A DNA stretch of 8,196 nucleotides. Origin: DASQUK01 sp046723645 (GTDB lineage Bacteria > Actinomycetota > Acidimicrobiia > Acidimicrobiales > VFJN01). Shown here one piece after another: positions 1 to 6,459 of the stretch; positions within the stretch are counted from its first letter, which is position 1; each line of letters begins with the position of its first letter. The notes below the pieces were generated by a model. It did not search any database, was not told where the DNA came from, and saw nothing but the letters and a program-made list of their open reading frames with translations. A program made the position numbers and the translations under genes. The stretch is taken from contig JBKOUY010000187.1 in the NCBI GenBank assembly GCA_046723645.1, positions 1-8,196 of the forward strand. Direction: 5' to 3'.

Positions 1-83
1 GCCGGTTCCACGAGCGGCTGGGCGACCACGCCGTGCATCTCGCCCGCCGCATCGCCCATCTGGCACCCGCCTACGCCGCCTGA
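1..83 (+). CDS. phoU: PhoU-type phosphate signalling protein, C-terminal end only
   Basis: Only the last 26 codons lie in the window; the frame is open from base 3 to a TGA at 81-83. The translated tail contains HERLGDHAVHLARRI, which matches the repeated helix motif of PhoU proteins (E-R-x-x-D-H-A-x-x-[IVL]-A-x-R). PhoU is a cytoplasmic three-helix-bundle protein that binds metals through such E/D-rich helices and represses the phosphate regulon through PhoR and the PstSCAB transporter. The motif is what I see; the role is family knowledge. Nothing downstream looks like a pst gene, so this is probably the end of its transcription unit. A short imperfect hairpin (92-96 with 103-107) follows but has no T-run. 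A PhoU-domain protein other than PhoU itself is possible because the N-terminus is missing. Confidence 0.7.
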   Translation, partial: RFHERLGDHAVHLARRIAHLAPAYAA

Positions 84-668
84 GCACCGCCCGGCGTCTG
101 ACCGCCGCCACCGAGAGACATCAGATGACAGGCGCGACACCGGGAATCCCCGCCGGCGCGTGACATCCGTCTACGTGACGGTCGGTCGTGGGCCCACCAG
201 CCGTGCAGCGCCCGTCGTCGCTGCGGCTCGGCTGAGATGCGGCGTTCCGTTCGCCTAGCGGCAGATGGCGGGGCTCGGGTTGCCCGAACCCGACGCTCAA
301 TCCAACCCAAGCCACGCCATCGAACGTGTCGACCGCGAATCAGGCGGTAGATGCTGCGCGACAGCTGCCTCCGGGCAGCGCCAGTGGAGGAAGGCGACGT
401 CGCGCCAGTTTTGGCGGACGATCGGCCAGCGAGTCTGCTGATCCGGCTGCCTGCTGGGCATCCGACTTCCTCCGCAGGGCGGTACCCCCTGGGTACGCCC
501 TGGCAACCCGGCAGGGGCCCCGGGCGCCATACCACGGGCACGTGGGCGCTACGAAGCCACGACCCCTGCAGGGCCTGATGGCGGCCCCAGGTCGACGGCC
601 GGGCGGATTGTTTGATGCAGAGGCCGCCGGGAATCACAGGCGCAGGAACGAGGCAAAGGCAGGTAACC
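84..668. other. Long gap without a convincing gene
   Basis: About 585 bases separate the phoU end from the next gene. Open frames exist on both strands, but they are arginine/proline/serine-rich, show no recognisable domain and have no good ribosome binding site, as expected of chance frames in GC-rich DNA. The region holds several inverted repeats: 167-171 with 177-181, 275-281 with 287-293, 475-502 (described separately), and 511-517 with 563-569. The last part (about 640-668) is the leader of the next gene, with a purine-rich stretch before its ATG. No known riboswitch core could be recognised by eye. Confidence 0.6.
475..502. repeat. Strong stem-loop (12 bp, 3-base loop)
   Basis: CAGGGC (475-480) pairs with GCCCTG (497-502), and GTACCC (482-487) pairs with GGGTAC (491-496). 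One bulged G lies at 481 and the loop is CCT. All twelve base pairs are Watson-Crick. No T-run follows on either strand, so it is not a textbook terminator. It lies about 390 bases past the phoU stop and 167 bases before the next start. It could be a transcript end, a processing site or part of a longer structured leader; the sequence does not decide. Confidence 0.5.
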
Positions 669-968
669 ATGGCCACTAATCGCACAGACATCGATGCCGG
701 CGTTGGCACGGACCGACGCGCCCGTGACTACGGGCGCCGAGGGACGTATACCGAAACCAAGGAAGGCTTCAAGACGACGGAGTTCTTCTTGGCGCTCGCT
801 GCCATCGTCGCCATCCTGATCGCGACGTATGTCGCCGACGCAGACCTCGGAGCGAACGAGGGCTGGCGGTACATGTCATGGGTGGCCGCGGCGTACATCG
901 TGAGCCGCGGTTTGGCGAAGCTCGGAACGCGCGAGCCGTACACCGAGCGGTTCGACGGCGACGCATAG
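669..968 (+). CDS. Small two-helix membrane protein, uncharacterised
   Basis: This encodes a 99-residue protein. I chose the ATG at 669 because a purine-rich stretch (AGGCAAAGGCAGG) ends about five bases before it; the frame stays open upstream to an ATG at 612 but that extension looks like non-protein sequence. The first 35 residues are polar and basic (DRRARDYGRRGTYTETKEG). A hydrophobic helix follows (TEFFLALAAIVAILIATYVA, about residues 38-57), then a short acidic linker, then a second, weaker hydrophobic segment (SWVAAAYIVSRGLAKLG), and a charged end. It is probably an inner-membrane protein with both ends in the cytoplasm. I do not recognise a named domain; similar short proteins are common as hypothetical genes in actinobacteria. 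It appears monocistronic, with a hairpin terminator 20 bases downstream. Confidence 0.75.
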   Translation: MATNRTDIDAGVGTDRRARDYGRRGTYTETKEGFKTTEFFLALAAIVAILIATYVADADLGANEGWRYMSWVAAAYIVSRGLAKLGTREPYTERFDGDA

Positions 969-988
969 CCCACCCCCTAGTCCCCTCG

Positions 989-1019
989 GCCCCCGCCTAC
1001 GCTGCTGGGCGGGGGCTTT
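989..1019 (+). terminator. Rho-independent-type terminator of the small membrane protein gene
   Basis: A perfect 9-bp GC stem, GCCCCCGCC (989-997) with GGCGGGGGC (1008-1016), encloses a 10-base loop and is followed by TTT. It begins 20 bases after the TAG of the upstream gene. The short T-run is typical of high-GC actinobacterial terminators. Confidence 0.8.
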
Positions 1020-1369
1020 GGCTCGTCTTGATGCCGCTGATGACGACACCATCCATGGTGGTCAGCCTCGTAACCTGTTCGTCATATTGCCCCTTTCACA
1101 GTTGGTCTTTCGGTCGTTTCACTGACGGATGCAAGAGCTTGTCACCCCCTAGAGGCGGCGATTCGATCCTGCGTTCAATTGTTATTGCGGTTGGTGCTCT
1201 CACATGCCGTCACCTGGCCACATTGAGCACCGACCAGGCCGGGGGTCGCTATGGCCGCGCAGCCCGCGAAGGCCGCTCGGGGACTTCGCTTCCGGTCTGG
1301 GGGTGTGCCGGCGCCCTCAGCGGGTAGCGCGGAGGAGAAGCGATTGTCCCCTGAGGGGAGGTTGTGGCG
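1020..1369. other. Intergenic region upstream of the baeRF-type gene
   Basis: About 350 bases without a convincing gene on either strand. The stretch around 1060-1200 is visibly richer in A and T than its surroundings and is the likeliest place for promoters of the downstream gene; I could not fix a convincing -35/-10 pair. Just before the gene, CCCC (1348-1351) can pair with GGGG (1355-1358), which overlaps the ribosome binding site GGGGAG (1355-1360). This is a very small hairpin that might dampen initiation. Confidence 0.45.
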
Positions 1370-2512
1370 ATGGAGCAGCGTGGCACCACGGTCGTGCCCC
1401 TGACCGAACTGGACGATCTCCGGGCACTGGTCGCCCGTCCCGGGCCGTTCCTGTCCTCGTACCTGGCGTTCCAGCCGGCCACCGAGGCTCTGGCGCGCGA
1501 GATCGACCTCCGCTGGCAGGCGCAACGGCGTGAGCTCGCCGGCGCCGGCGCGGACGAGGACCGGCTCGCCGTCGTCGACACCGTGGTCGGTGGGGCGCAT
1601 CGCGGTGGAGCCGGACTGGCCGTCGTGGTGCCCGGCACCGGCGATCCGCTCGTCGAGCGGCTCGTGGCCCCACCACTCGAGGGGGCGGCGTGGGGGCCAG
1701 TTCCGGTCCTCCGTCCGCTGATCACGCTGCGACAGCGCCAGGTGGCCCATGTCGTTGCGCTCGTCGACCGCACCGGCGCGGACCTGCGGGGGTGGCGTGA
1801 CCGCGAGGTGGCGGCCGACGCCCTGGAGACCACGGTCACTGGGGACGATGCGCCGGTGCGCAAGGTGGCGCCCGGTGGATGGTCACAGCGCCGGTTCCAG
1901 CAGCGTGCCGAGGACAGCTGGCTGCACAACATGGGCCAGGTGGCGGCCGAAGTCGCGGCGCTGACCGATCGAGTGCGTGCGCGCGTCGTGGCCATCGGCG
2001 GCGACGAGCGCGCGGTCGGCCTGCTGGTCGACGCGCTACCGCCGGTCGTCCGAGAACGCGTGCACCGCATCCCGGTCACCCGGGCGGCCGACGGGTCGAA
2101 TCGCCGCCTCGACGAGGAGGTGGCCACTGAGCTTGACCGCTGGGCCGCGGATCGAGTGCACGAGGTGCTCGCACTGCACGCCGAGGAGTCCGGGCAGGCC
2201 GACCGTGCGGCGGGCGGCGCCGGACGCACCCTCGAGGCCCTCCGGGAGGCACGCGTCGCGGTGCTGCTCGTCGCGGACGGCGGGGCGACCGATGACCAGC
2301 GCGACGTCTGGGTCGGCTCCACCGCCGACCAAGTCGCGACCTCGCCAGGCGACCTGACGATCGTCGACGACACTCGTACCGCGCCGCTGCGGGACGCCGC
2401 GGTGGCGGCCGCATTGACCACTGGCGCAGAGGTGGTGGTGGTGCCGCGAGGCGACGACGGCGCGCCGCCGCCCACACTCCGCGACGGCCTCGGTGCCCTC
2501 CTCCGCTGGTAG
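1370..2512 (+). CDS. baeRF/Vms1-type protein, eRF1-related (Rv2629-like)
   Basis: This is a 380-residue protein similar to the actinobacterial Rv2629 group of bacterial eRF1-like proteins (baeRF). The family is related to eukaryotic Vms1/ANKZF1, which cleaves peptidyl-tRNA on stalled ribosomes. Key signature: GGWSQRRFQQRAE (about residues 169-181), at the position where Vms1-like proteins carry the catalytic glutamine loop (compare GGQ in eRF1). A long helix follows (SWLHNMGQVAAEVAAL), then an alpha/beta core (VRARVVAIGG, residues about 202-211), and a C-terminal eL30-like part ending TLRDGLGALLRW, typical of these proteins. Ribosome rescue or hibernation is inference from the family. ATG 1370 is preferred because GGGGAG lies nine bases upstream; a GTG at 1364 in the same frame has only three bases of spacing. 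The gene stands alone and converges on the next gene. Confidence 0.8.
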   Translation: MEQRGTTVVPLTELDDLRALVARPGPFLSSYLAFQPATEALAREIDLRWQAQRRELAGAGADEDRLAVVDTVVGGAHRGGAGLAVVVPGTGDPLVERLVAPPLEGAAWGPVPVLRPLITLRQRQVAHVVALVDRTGADLRGWRDREVAADALETTVTGDDAPVRKVAPGGWSQRRFQQRAEDSWLHNMGQVAAEVAALTDRVRARVVAIGGDERAVGLLVDALPPVVRERVHRIPVTRAADGSNRRLDEEVATELDRWAADRVHEVLALHAEESGQADRAAGGAGRTLEALREARVAVLLVADGGATDDQRDVWVGSTADQVATSPGDLTIVDDTRTAPLRDAAVAAALTTGAEVVVVPRGDDGAPPPTLRDGLGALLRW

Positions 2513-2559
2513 CACGCAAGCGCCTGGCCTGCCGGGCAGCGCACCGACGAGCGACCACA

Positions 2560-3606
2560 TCAGAACACTCGCCGATACGACGAACACCCGCGGCAGACGG
2601 TTGGAGGGCGGGGCGTGAGCAGTGCGGACCGGAATTGCCGGTAGAGCTCGCCGTGCCAGATGTCAGACAGGCTCGCGGTGGCCAGGTCTCCTAGCACGAC
2701 CCGGTCGTCGCCCATGACCATGCAGCAGGGCTGCACTAGTCCGCGGTGGGTGACGTAGGCGCCGGTCCACGGCCAGTCGCACGGTAGGTCATCGGCGGCG
2801 ATCGGCGTCGGCTGCGGTTCGGGGCCCTGTTCTGGCAGGCGGAGGTCCAAACCGAGCTCGCCGGCCACTTGGCGGGCCTCGTCGAGGGCCGGCGGTACCA
2901 ATCCACCGTCTGACCACACGGCCTGAGCGGTGGCGTAATTCCGGATGGCGACATAGGTCTCGTCGGCGCCGGCGGTGTCACGGAAGTCATGGGAGAGCGC
3001 CTGGACCCACATGCGGTCGACGCCGATGTCGGCGGCCAAGCGGACGAGGTCGACGAGCTCAGGCAGGTTGGTCCGCATGAGGACCGCGTTCAGTTGCACG
3101 GTGGGGCGATCGGCCTTGAGGGCCGATCGCACCGCGACCACCCGGCGCAGGTTGCGGATCACCTTGTCGAACCGGGCGCCGTCCCGGATGGTCTCGAAGG
3201 TGCGCGCATGGGCGCCGTCGACCGAGACATGGAGCCAATCCAGCCCGGCCCTGAGCAGCGCGTCGATCCGGCGAGCGGTGAGAAGCGTGCCATTGGTGTT
3301 GAACCCGACTCGCACTCCTCGCTCTGCGCACGCCGCCACCATGGCTGTCAGGTCCGGGTGCAGCAGCGGTTCGCCGAGACCTTGCAGGGTGACCCGTTCC
3401 AACTCGGATGCTTCGTCGAGCAGGGCGACGAAACGGTGGAGTGGGAACAGGGCCGTCCGGCGGTCAAGCGCGGGCCGGTACCTCACCAGGCACATCCGGC
3501 ACCGAAGGTTGCAGGCGCCGGTGACCTCGACCTGTAGGTGCCGGAGGACGGGAACGGCCATCAGGGAGTCGGCCGGGGCGGGAGTGGCGATCGAGGCCAC
3601 CGTCAT
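2560..3606 (-). CDS. Radical SAM protein with SPASM-like C-terminal cluster domain
   Basis: This is a 348-residue protein. CNLRCRMC (C32, C36, C39) is the CxxxCxxC motif that binds the radical-SAM 4Fe-4S cluster, QGLGEP (75-80) corresponds to the SAM-binding GGEP motif, and FNTNGTLL plus LHVSVDG fit the following TIM-barrel strands. The C-terminus holds C276, C294-C295, C338 and C341 in the order C..PCC..CxxC, typical of a short SPASM or Fer4_12-like auxiliary cluster. Such enzymes act on peptides, sugars or cofactors; the substrate cannot be read from the sequence. The start at 3606 has GGGGA five to six bases upstream; an in-frame Met at residue 16 is a less supported alternative. The gene is divergent from a glycosyltransferase 59 bases away. 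It converges on the baeRF-type gene with a 47-base gap containing only a weak imperfect hairpin. No precursor-peptide gene is visible beside it. Confidence 0.9.
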   Translation of the reverse strand: MTVASIATPAPADSLMAVPVLRHLQVEVTGACNLRCRMCLVRYRPALDRRTALFPLHRFVALLDEASELERVTLQGLGEPLLHPDLTAMVAACAERGVRVGFNTNGTLLTARRIDALLRAGLDWLHVSVDGAHARTFETIRDGARFDKVIRNLRRVVAVRSALKADRPTVQLNAVLMRTNLPELVDLVRLAADIGVDRMWVQALSHDFRDTAGADETYVAIRNYATAQAVWSDGGLVPPALDEARQVAGELGLDLRLPEQGPEPQPTPIAADDLPCDWPWTGAYVTHRGLVQPCCMVMGDDRVVLGDLATASLSDIWHGELYRQFRSALLTPRPPTVCRGCSSYRRVF

Positions 3607-3665
3607 GTTGTTCCCCGGTTTGGGCGGAGGAATACGGGCCGCGAGCTGTCGGGTACACCGCCGAG

Positions 3666-4550
3666 GTGGGCGAGGACCGGGTCACGATCGTTGTCGCCAC
3701 GCGGGACCGGCGCGACGACTTACAACGTTCGCTGCCGCGCCACGAGGTGAAGGTGATTGTGGTCGACAACGCATCGGTGGACGGCACCGTGGCCGCAGTA
3801 CGGGAACGGCATCCACGAGTGGAAGTCGTCGAATTGCCGGCCAACCGAGGGGCCCTGGCACGTAATGTCGGCGTCGCCCGGGCTGACACGCCGTACGTCG
3901 CCTTTGCTGACGACGACTCTTGGTGGGCGCCCGGGGCGCTTGCTCTGGCTGCTGATGTGCTTGACGCCTACCCGCGGGTCGCCGTGCTGGCGGCACGAGT
4001 GCTTGTAGGACGGTCCCAGCGGCTCGACCCCGTGTGCGCGGGGATGGCTACCGCTCCGCTCGGGATCTCCGTGGAACATCCGGGGCCGGCCGTGTTGGGC
4101 TTCATGGCGTGCGGTGCCGTGGTCCGCCGCGACGCGTTCCTGGCCTGTGGTGGATTCGACGAACTGGTGTTCTTCGCCGGCGAGGAGGAACGGGTCGCGC
4201 TCGACCTGGCCGCAGCGGGCTGGGCACTCGCCTATGTGCCGGCAGTCGTCGCCCACCATCATCCTTCGCCCGTCCGTGACGTCGCCCGTAGGAGGGCGCT
4301 CGTCGTCCGCAATGCCGTACTAGTGGCGGTGTTGCGCCGACCGTGGTCCGTTGTCGCTCACCGGATGATCGGCGCCCTGCGAGGTGGTGCTGCCTCACGG
4401 GCGGGATTGCGGTCGGCGCTGCCCCGCATCCCCCGGGCCTGGGCGAGGCGCCAGCGTTTGCCCGATCACGTGGAGGCCGCGCGTCAAGCACTCGACCAGT
4501 TCGGCCATCCCACCGACGCCGACGTCGCCAGGAGCCGTGGCACGCCCTGA
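3666..4550 (+). CDS. Family 2 glycosyltransferase (GT-A fold)
   Basis: This is a 294-residue protein. VTIVVATRDRRDDL (residues 6-19) is the nucleotide-sugar binding start, and VIVVDNASVDGT follows (30-41). NRGALARNVGV precedes the metal-binding DDD (82-84) in YVAFADDDSWW. GGFDE (162-166) with GEEER (172-176) is the acceptor and catalytic-base region of GT2 enzymes. The rest is basic and alpha-helical with hydrophobic patches (ALVVRNAVLVAVL), suggesting peripheral membrane contact. It should transfer a sugar from a nucleotide donor; donor and acceptor are unknown. The GTG at 3666 is the only plausible start, as no other start codon precedes the first strand; its ribosome binding site is weak. 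It shares a 59-base divergent promoter region with the radical SAM gene, which hints at joint use but does not prove it. A 5-bp hairpin (4554-4558 with 4564-4568) follows the stop. Confidence 0.9.
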   Translation: MGEDRVTIVVATRDRRDDLQRSLPRHEVKVIVVDNASVDGTVAAVRERHPRVEVVELPANRGALARNVGVARADTPYVAFADDDSWWAPGALALAADVLDAYPRVAVLAARVLVGRSQRLDPVCAGMATAPLGISVEHPGPAVLGFMACGAVVRRDAFLACGGFDELVFFAGEEERVALDLAAAGWALAYVPAVVAHHHPSPVRDVARRRALVVRNAVLVAVLRRPWSVVAHRMIGALRGGAASRAGLRSALPRIPRAWARRQRLPDHVEAARQALDQFGHPTDADVARSRGTP

Positions 4551-4560
4551 ACGCGCCGGG

Positions 4561-4716
4561 TCACGGCGGCGACCAGCCCGGCGGCGCGAGCTCGAATCCC
4601 TCGAACGTGAACCCCGGCGACACCGTGCAGCCGACGCGCAGGCCGAGCAACTCGATGATGGCGTCCACAAGAGGTTCCACGCGAGCCAGTGTGGTCTCCG
4701 ATTTCGCCCGCAGAAC
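4561..4716 (-). pseudogene. C-terminal remnant of a DUF985 (cupin_5) protein gene
   Basis: On the minus strand a frame is open between an upstream TAG (4717-4719) and a TGA (4561-4563), 51 codons in all. Its last 25 residues read VGCTVSPGFTFEGFELAPPGWSPP (plus a preceding R). This matches the end of DUF985 cupin-fold proteins, whose final strand has the pattern GCTV-x-PGF-x-F-x-x-FEL. A complete family member is about 150 residues and carries the metal-site histidines further upstream. Those are absent, and the upstream residues (ETTLARVEPLVDAIIELLGL) do not look like the family. No ATG exists in the frame; a GTG at about 4680 lacks a good ribosome binding site. It is most simply a gene remnant left beside the tRNA after a deletion or rearrangement. 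The family match is from memory of its motif. Confidence 0.55.
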
Positions 4717-4720
4717 CTAG

Positions 4721-4752
4721 AAGGCCCTGGCCAGAGAACTGACCAGGGCCTT
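4721..4752 (-). terminator. Hairpin terminator of tRNA-Lys
   Basis: AAGGCCCTGG (4721-4730) and CCAGGGCCTT (4743-4752) form a perfect 10-bp stem with a 12-base loop. It starts seven bases past the tRNA 3' end on the minus strand. The T-run is minimal on that strand (CTT), but stem strength and position suit transcription termination. The perfect symmetry could also let it act on plus-strand transcripts coming from the glycosyltransferase gene. Confidence 0.75.
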
Positions 4753-4758
4753 CGTGCG

Positions 4759-4831
4759 TACCCCCCCTGGGACTCGAACCCAGAACCTGCGGATTAAGAG
4801 TCCGTTGCTCTGCCAGTTGAGCTAGAGGGGC
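4759..4831 (-). tRNA. tRNA-Lys, anticodon CTT
   Basis: Read on the minus strand, the 73-base gene folds into a standard cloverleaf. The acceptor strand GCCCCTC pairs with GGGGGGT, the D-stem is GCTC/GAGC around AACTGGCA, the anticodon loop is CTCTTAA (anticodon CTT, reading AAG), and the T-arm is CTGGG-TTCGAGT-CCCAG. The discriminator base is A73, and CCA is not encoded (the next bases are CGC). The acceptor stem has two G-U pairs, including the terminal G1-U72, and 27-43 is an A-C mismatch. It lies divergent to the two-gene unit starting at 4892 and is followed by its own hairpin terminator. Confidence 0.95.
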
Positions 4832-4843
4832 ACGGGGCCGGAC

Positions 4844-4849
4844 AGGATA
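4844..4849 (-). promoter_or_regulatory. Possible -10 box of the tRNA-Lys promoter
   Basis: On the minus strand this reads TATCCT, a fair match to the TAnnnT -10 consensus. It lies 12 bases before the mature tRNA 5' end, a usual distance for a tRNA gene. No good -35 hexamer is seen 17 bases further upstream, so the call rests on one box and its position. Confidence 0.35.
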
Positions 4850-4891
4850 GCAGCGGACTCGCTGGGTCCGGGCAGACGAGAGGAGGCGACC

Positions 4892-5602
4892 ATGACGGCA
4901 CCGGGTGACGTCGCGGCGGAGTCGGAAGCGCTCCGCGCCACGCGGGCCTCGCTTCACGCGGTGGCCGAGCACGTGATGGCCGCGACCCAGTACGCGCACA
5001 AAGGGCGGCTCGGGCTGCGCCAGGCGACCGGCGGCTTCGCCACCCAGCCCTTCCTGGTTGACGGCGCCGAGCGGCGCCTCGCCGTGGCGGGAGCCGAGCT
5101 GGTGAGGCGCGACCAGGACCCTACGGGCGAGGCCGCGGAACGGCGGATCCCGATCACCAGCCTGCGCGCCGCCGCCCGCCTGGCTGAAGGTGCGGTCGGA
5201 ATGCCGCCAGACGCGTACCGGCCTTCGCCCGTGCCCGACCCGGACGCGCAGCTCGCGATCGATCCCGGCGCCGCTGCGCTCATCGCAGGCTTCTACGCCC
5301 TGGTGCAGGCCGCGCTGATCGTGTTCACGGCCGAACTGGCGCCGGAGGGCCCGTCCGAGATCCAGCTGTGGCCCGAGCACTTCGACGTTGCCACCGCGAT
5401 CTCACAGGTGAACTACGGCGGGTCGCCCGGCGACGCGGACCACGACGAGCCCTACCTCTACGTCGGACCGTTCCAGCGGCCACCACGGGGCGGCTTCTGG
5501 AACGAACCGTTCGGGGCCAGCCAGCCGTGGGGCGAGATCGCGGGCGTCGACGACGCGCTGCGGTTCTTCCGTGAAGGCCGAGCGGCAAGGAGGCAGGGAT
5601 GA
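4892..5602 (+). CDS. Conserved protein of unknown function, first gene of a coupled pair
   Basis: This is a 236-residue soluble protein, acidic overall and without signal peptide or membrane helix. The start is well supported: GAGAGGAGG lies five bases before the ATG. I do not recognise a named domain. The strongest candidate conserved blocks are TGGFATQPF (46-54), SEIQLWPEHFDVAT (155-168), NYGGSPGD (174-181) and DEPYLYVGPF (185-194). The many His, Asp, Trp and Tyr residues in the last three suggest a ligand or active site in the C-terminal half. Similar proteins are, to my recollection, scattered in actinobacterial genomes as hypothetical genes. Its TGA overlaps the ATG of the flavoprotein gene by four bases (ATGA), so the two are almost certainly co-translated and may act together in a redox reaction. 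That partnership is inference. Confidence 0.85.
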   Translation: MTAPGDVAAESEALRATRASLHAVAEHVMAATQYAHKGRLGLRQATGGFATQPFLVDGAERRLAVAGAELVRRDQDPTGEAAERRIPITSLRAAARLAEGAVGMPPDAYRPSPVPDPDAQLAIDPGAAALIAGFYALVQAALIVFTAELAPEGPSEIQLWPEHFDVATAISQVNYGGSPGDADHDEPYLYVGPFQRPPRGGFWNEPFGASQPWGEIAGVDDALRFFREGRAARRQG

Positions 5603-6363
5603 CGGCCAACGAAACGGTCCGATTGGTGCCCGAGCAGGAGGAGCTCGGTGACCAGAGCCAGTGGGACTTCCGCGACCTGCGGGCCCTGTTCGTCAACTGC
5701 ACCCTGAAGAGGTCGCCCGAGACCTCCCACACGCAAGGGCTCGCCAACATCTCGATGGAGATCATGCGGCGCCAGGGGGTCGCCGTGGACGCCGTCCGGG
5801 CCGTCGACCACGACATCGCCACCGGCGTGTGGCCCGACATGACCGAACATGGCTGGGCGTCGGACGACTGGCCTGCGCTCTTCGAGCGGGTGTCGGCCGC
5901 CGACATCCTCGTGGTGTGCACGCCCATCTGGCTCGGTCAGACGTCGTCGGTCTGCGCCCGGGTGATCGAGCGGCTCTACGGCAACTCCCACCTGCTCAAC
6001 GACGCCGGCCAGTACGCGTACTACGGGCGCGTCGGCGGCTGCATCGTCACGGGCAACGAGGACGGCATCAAACACTGTGCGATGAGCATCCTGTACTCGC
6101 TGCAGCACCTCGGCTACGTGATCCCGCCGCAGGCTGACGCCGGGTGGATCGGGGTGGCCGGGCCCGGGCCCTCGTATCTCGATCCCGGTTCCGGCGGCCC
6201 GCAGAACGACTTCACGAACCGGAACACCACGTTCATGACCTGGAACCTGCTCCACCTGGCCCGGATGGTGAGAGACGCCGGGGGCATCCCGGCCCATGGC
6301 AACCAGCGCTCGGAGTGGGACGCGGGGTGCCGCTTCGATTTCCCGAACCCCGACTACCGCTGA
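5599..6363 (+). CDS. Flavodoxin-fold NAD(P)H-dependent FMN reductase-like protein
   Basis: This is a 254-residue protein. After a polar N-terminal extension of about 26 residues comes strand LRALFVNCTLKRSPETSHTQ (27-46), which is the FMN phosphate-binding loop of the flavodoxin_2/NADPH-dependent FMN reductase type. ILVVCTPIWLGQTSS (103-117) is the central strand with the isoalloxazine-contacting loop (compare TPIYWG in WrbA-like proteins). GRVGGCIVTGNEDGIKHC (143-160) is the next strand and loop. The tail (NDFTNRNTTFMTWNLLHLARM) forms the closing helix of the fold. It probably binds FMN and reduces a quinone, flavin or similar acceptor with NAD(P)H in the cytoplasm; the substrate is not known. 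Its ATG lies inside the stop of the previous gene, indicating translational coupling, with AAGGAGG-like bases (5587-5595) as its own binding site. Confidence 0.85.
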   Translation: MTANETVRLVPEQEELGDQSQWDFRDLRALFVNCTLKRSPETSHTQGLANISMEIMRRQGVAVDAVRAVDHDIATGVWPDMTEHGWASDDWPALFERVSAADILVVCTPIWLGQTSSVCARVIERLYGNSHLLNDAGQYAYYGRVGGCIVTGNEDGIKHCAMSILYSLQHLGYVIPPQADAGWIGVAGPGPSYLDPGSGGPQNDFTNRNTTFMTWNLLHLARMVRDAGGIPAHGNQRSEWDAGCRFDFPNPDYR

Positions 6364-6447
6364 GGTCTACGGCCACATTGACGTCCGGTTCGCCTGCGTC
6401 GGGGTCGTAGGGTCCCGCGGGTTGGCAGCGGGCGCGCCCGGGACGGA

Positions 6448-6453
6448 TAGCCT
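6448..6453 (+). promoter_or_regulatory. Possible -10 box for a leaderless GlsB-type transcript
   Basis: TAGCCT fits the TAnnnT -10 pattern of actinobacteria and ends six bases before the GTG start at 6460, where no ribosome binding site is visible. That spacing would put the first transcribed base at or next to the start codon, giving a leaderless mRNA. A TTGGCA at 6422-6427 is a poor -35 because the spacer would be 20 bases. Confidence 0.3.
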
Positions 6454-6459
6454 CTCGCC

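Noticed and set aside
84..668. A known riboswitch (ydaO, cobalamin or magnesium type) in the gap after phoU
   Set aside because: None of the conserved core motifs of these classes could be found by reading; only generic GC-rich stems are seen.
71..709. A 212-codon open frame on the minus strand over the gap after phoU
   Set aside because: Its translation is rich in Arg, Ser, Pro and Gly, has no domain-like blocks and overlaps the real membrane protein gene; it is typical of chance frames in GC-rich DNA.
1249..2544. A 431-codon open frame on the minus strand opposite the baeRF-type gene
   Set aside because: It is a run of Arg, Ser, Thr and Ala without motifs, mirrored from the codon bias of the real plus-strand gene, which has clear family motifs and a ribosome binding site.
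2560..4550. A mycofactocin-like or other RiPP cluster around the radical SAM gene
   Set aside because: No short precursor gene, recognition-element protein or transporter is present within the flanking sequence.
4484..5380. A 298-codon open frame on the minus strand running through the tRNA
   Set aside because: It crosses the tRNA gene and its terminator and is antisense to the better supported gene at 4892; it cannot be a real protein.
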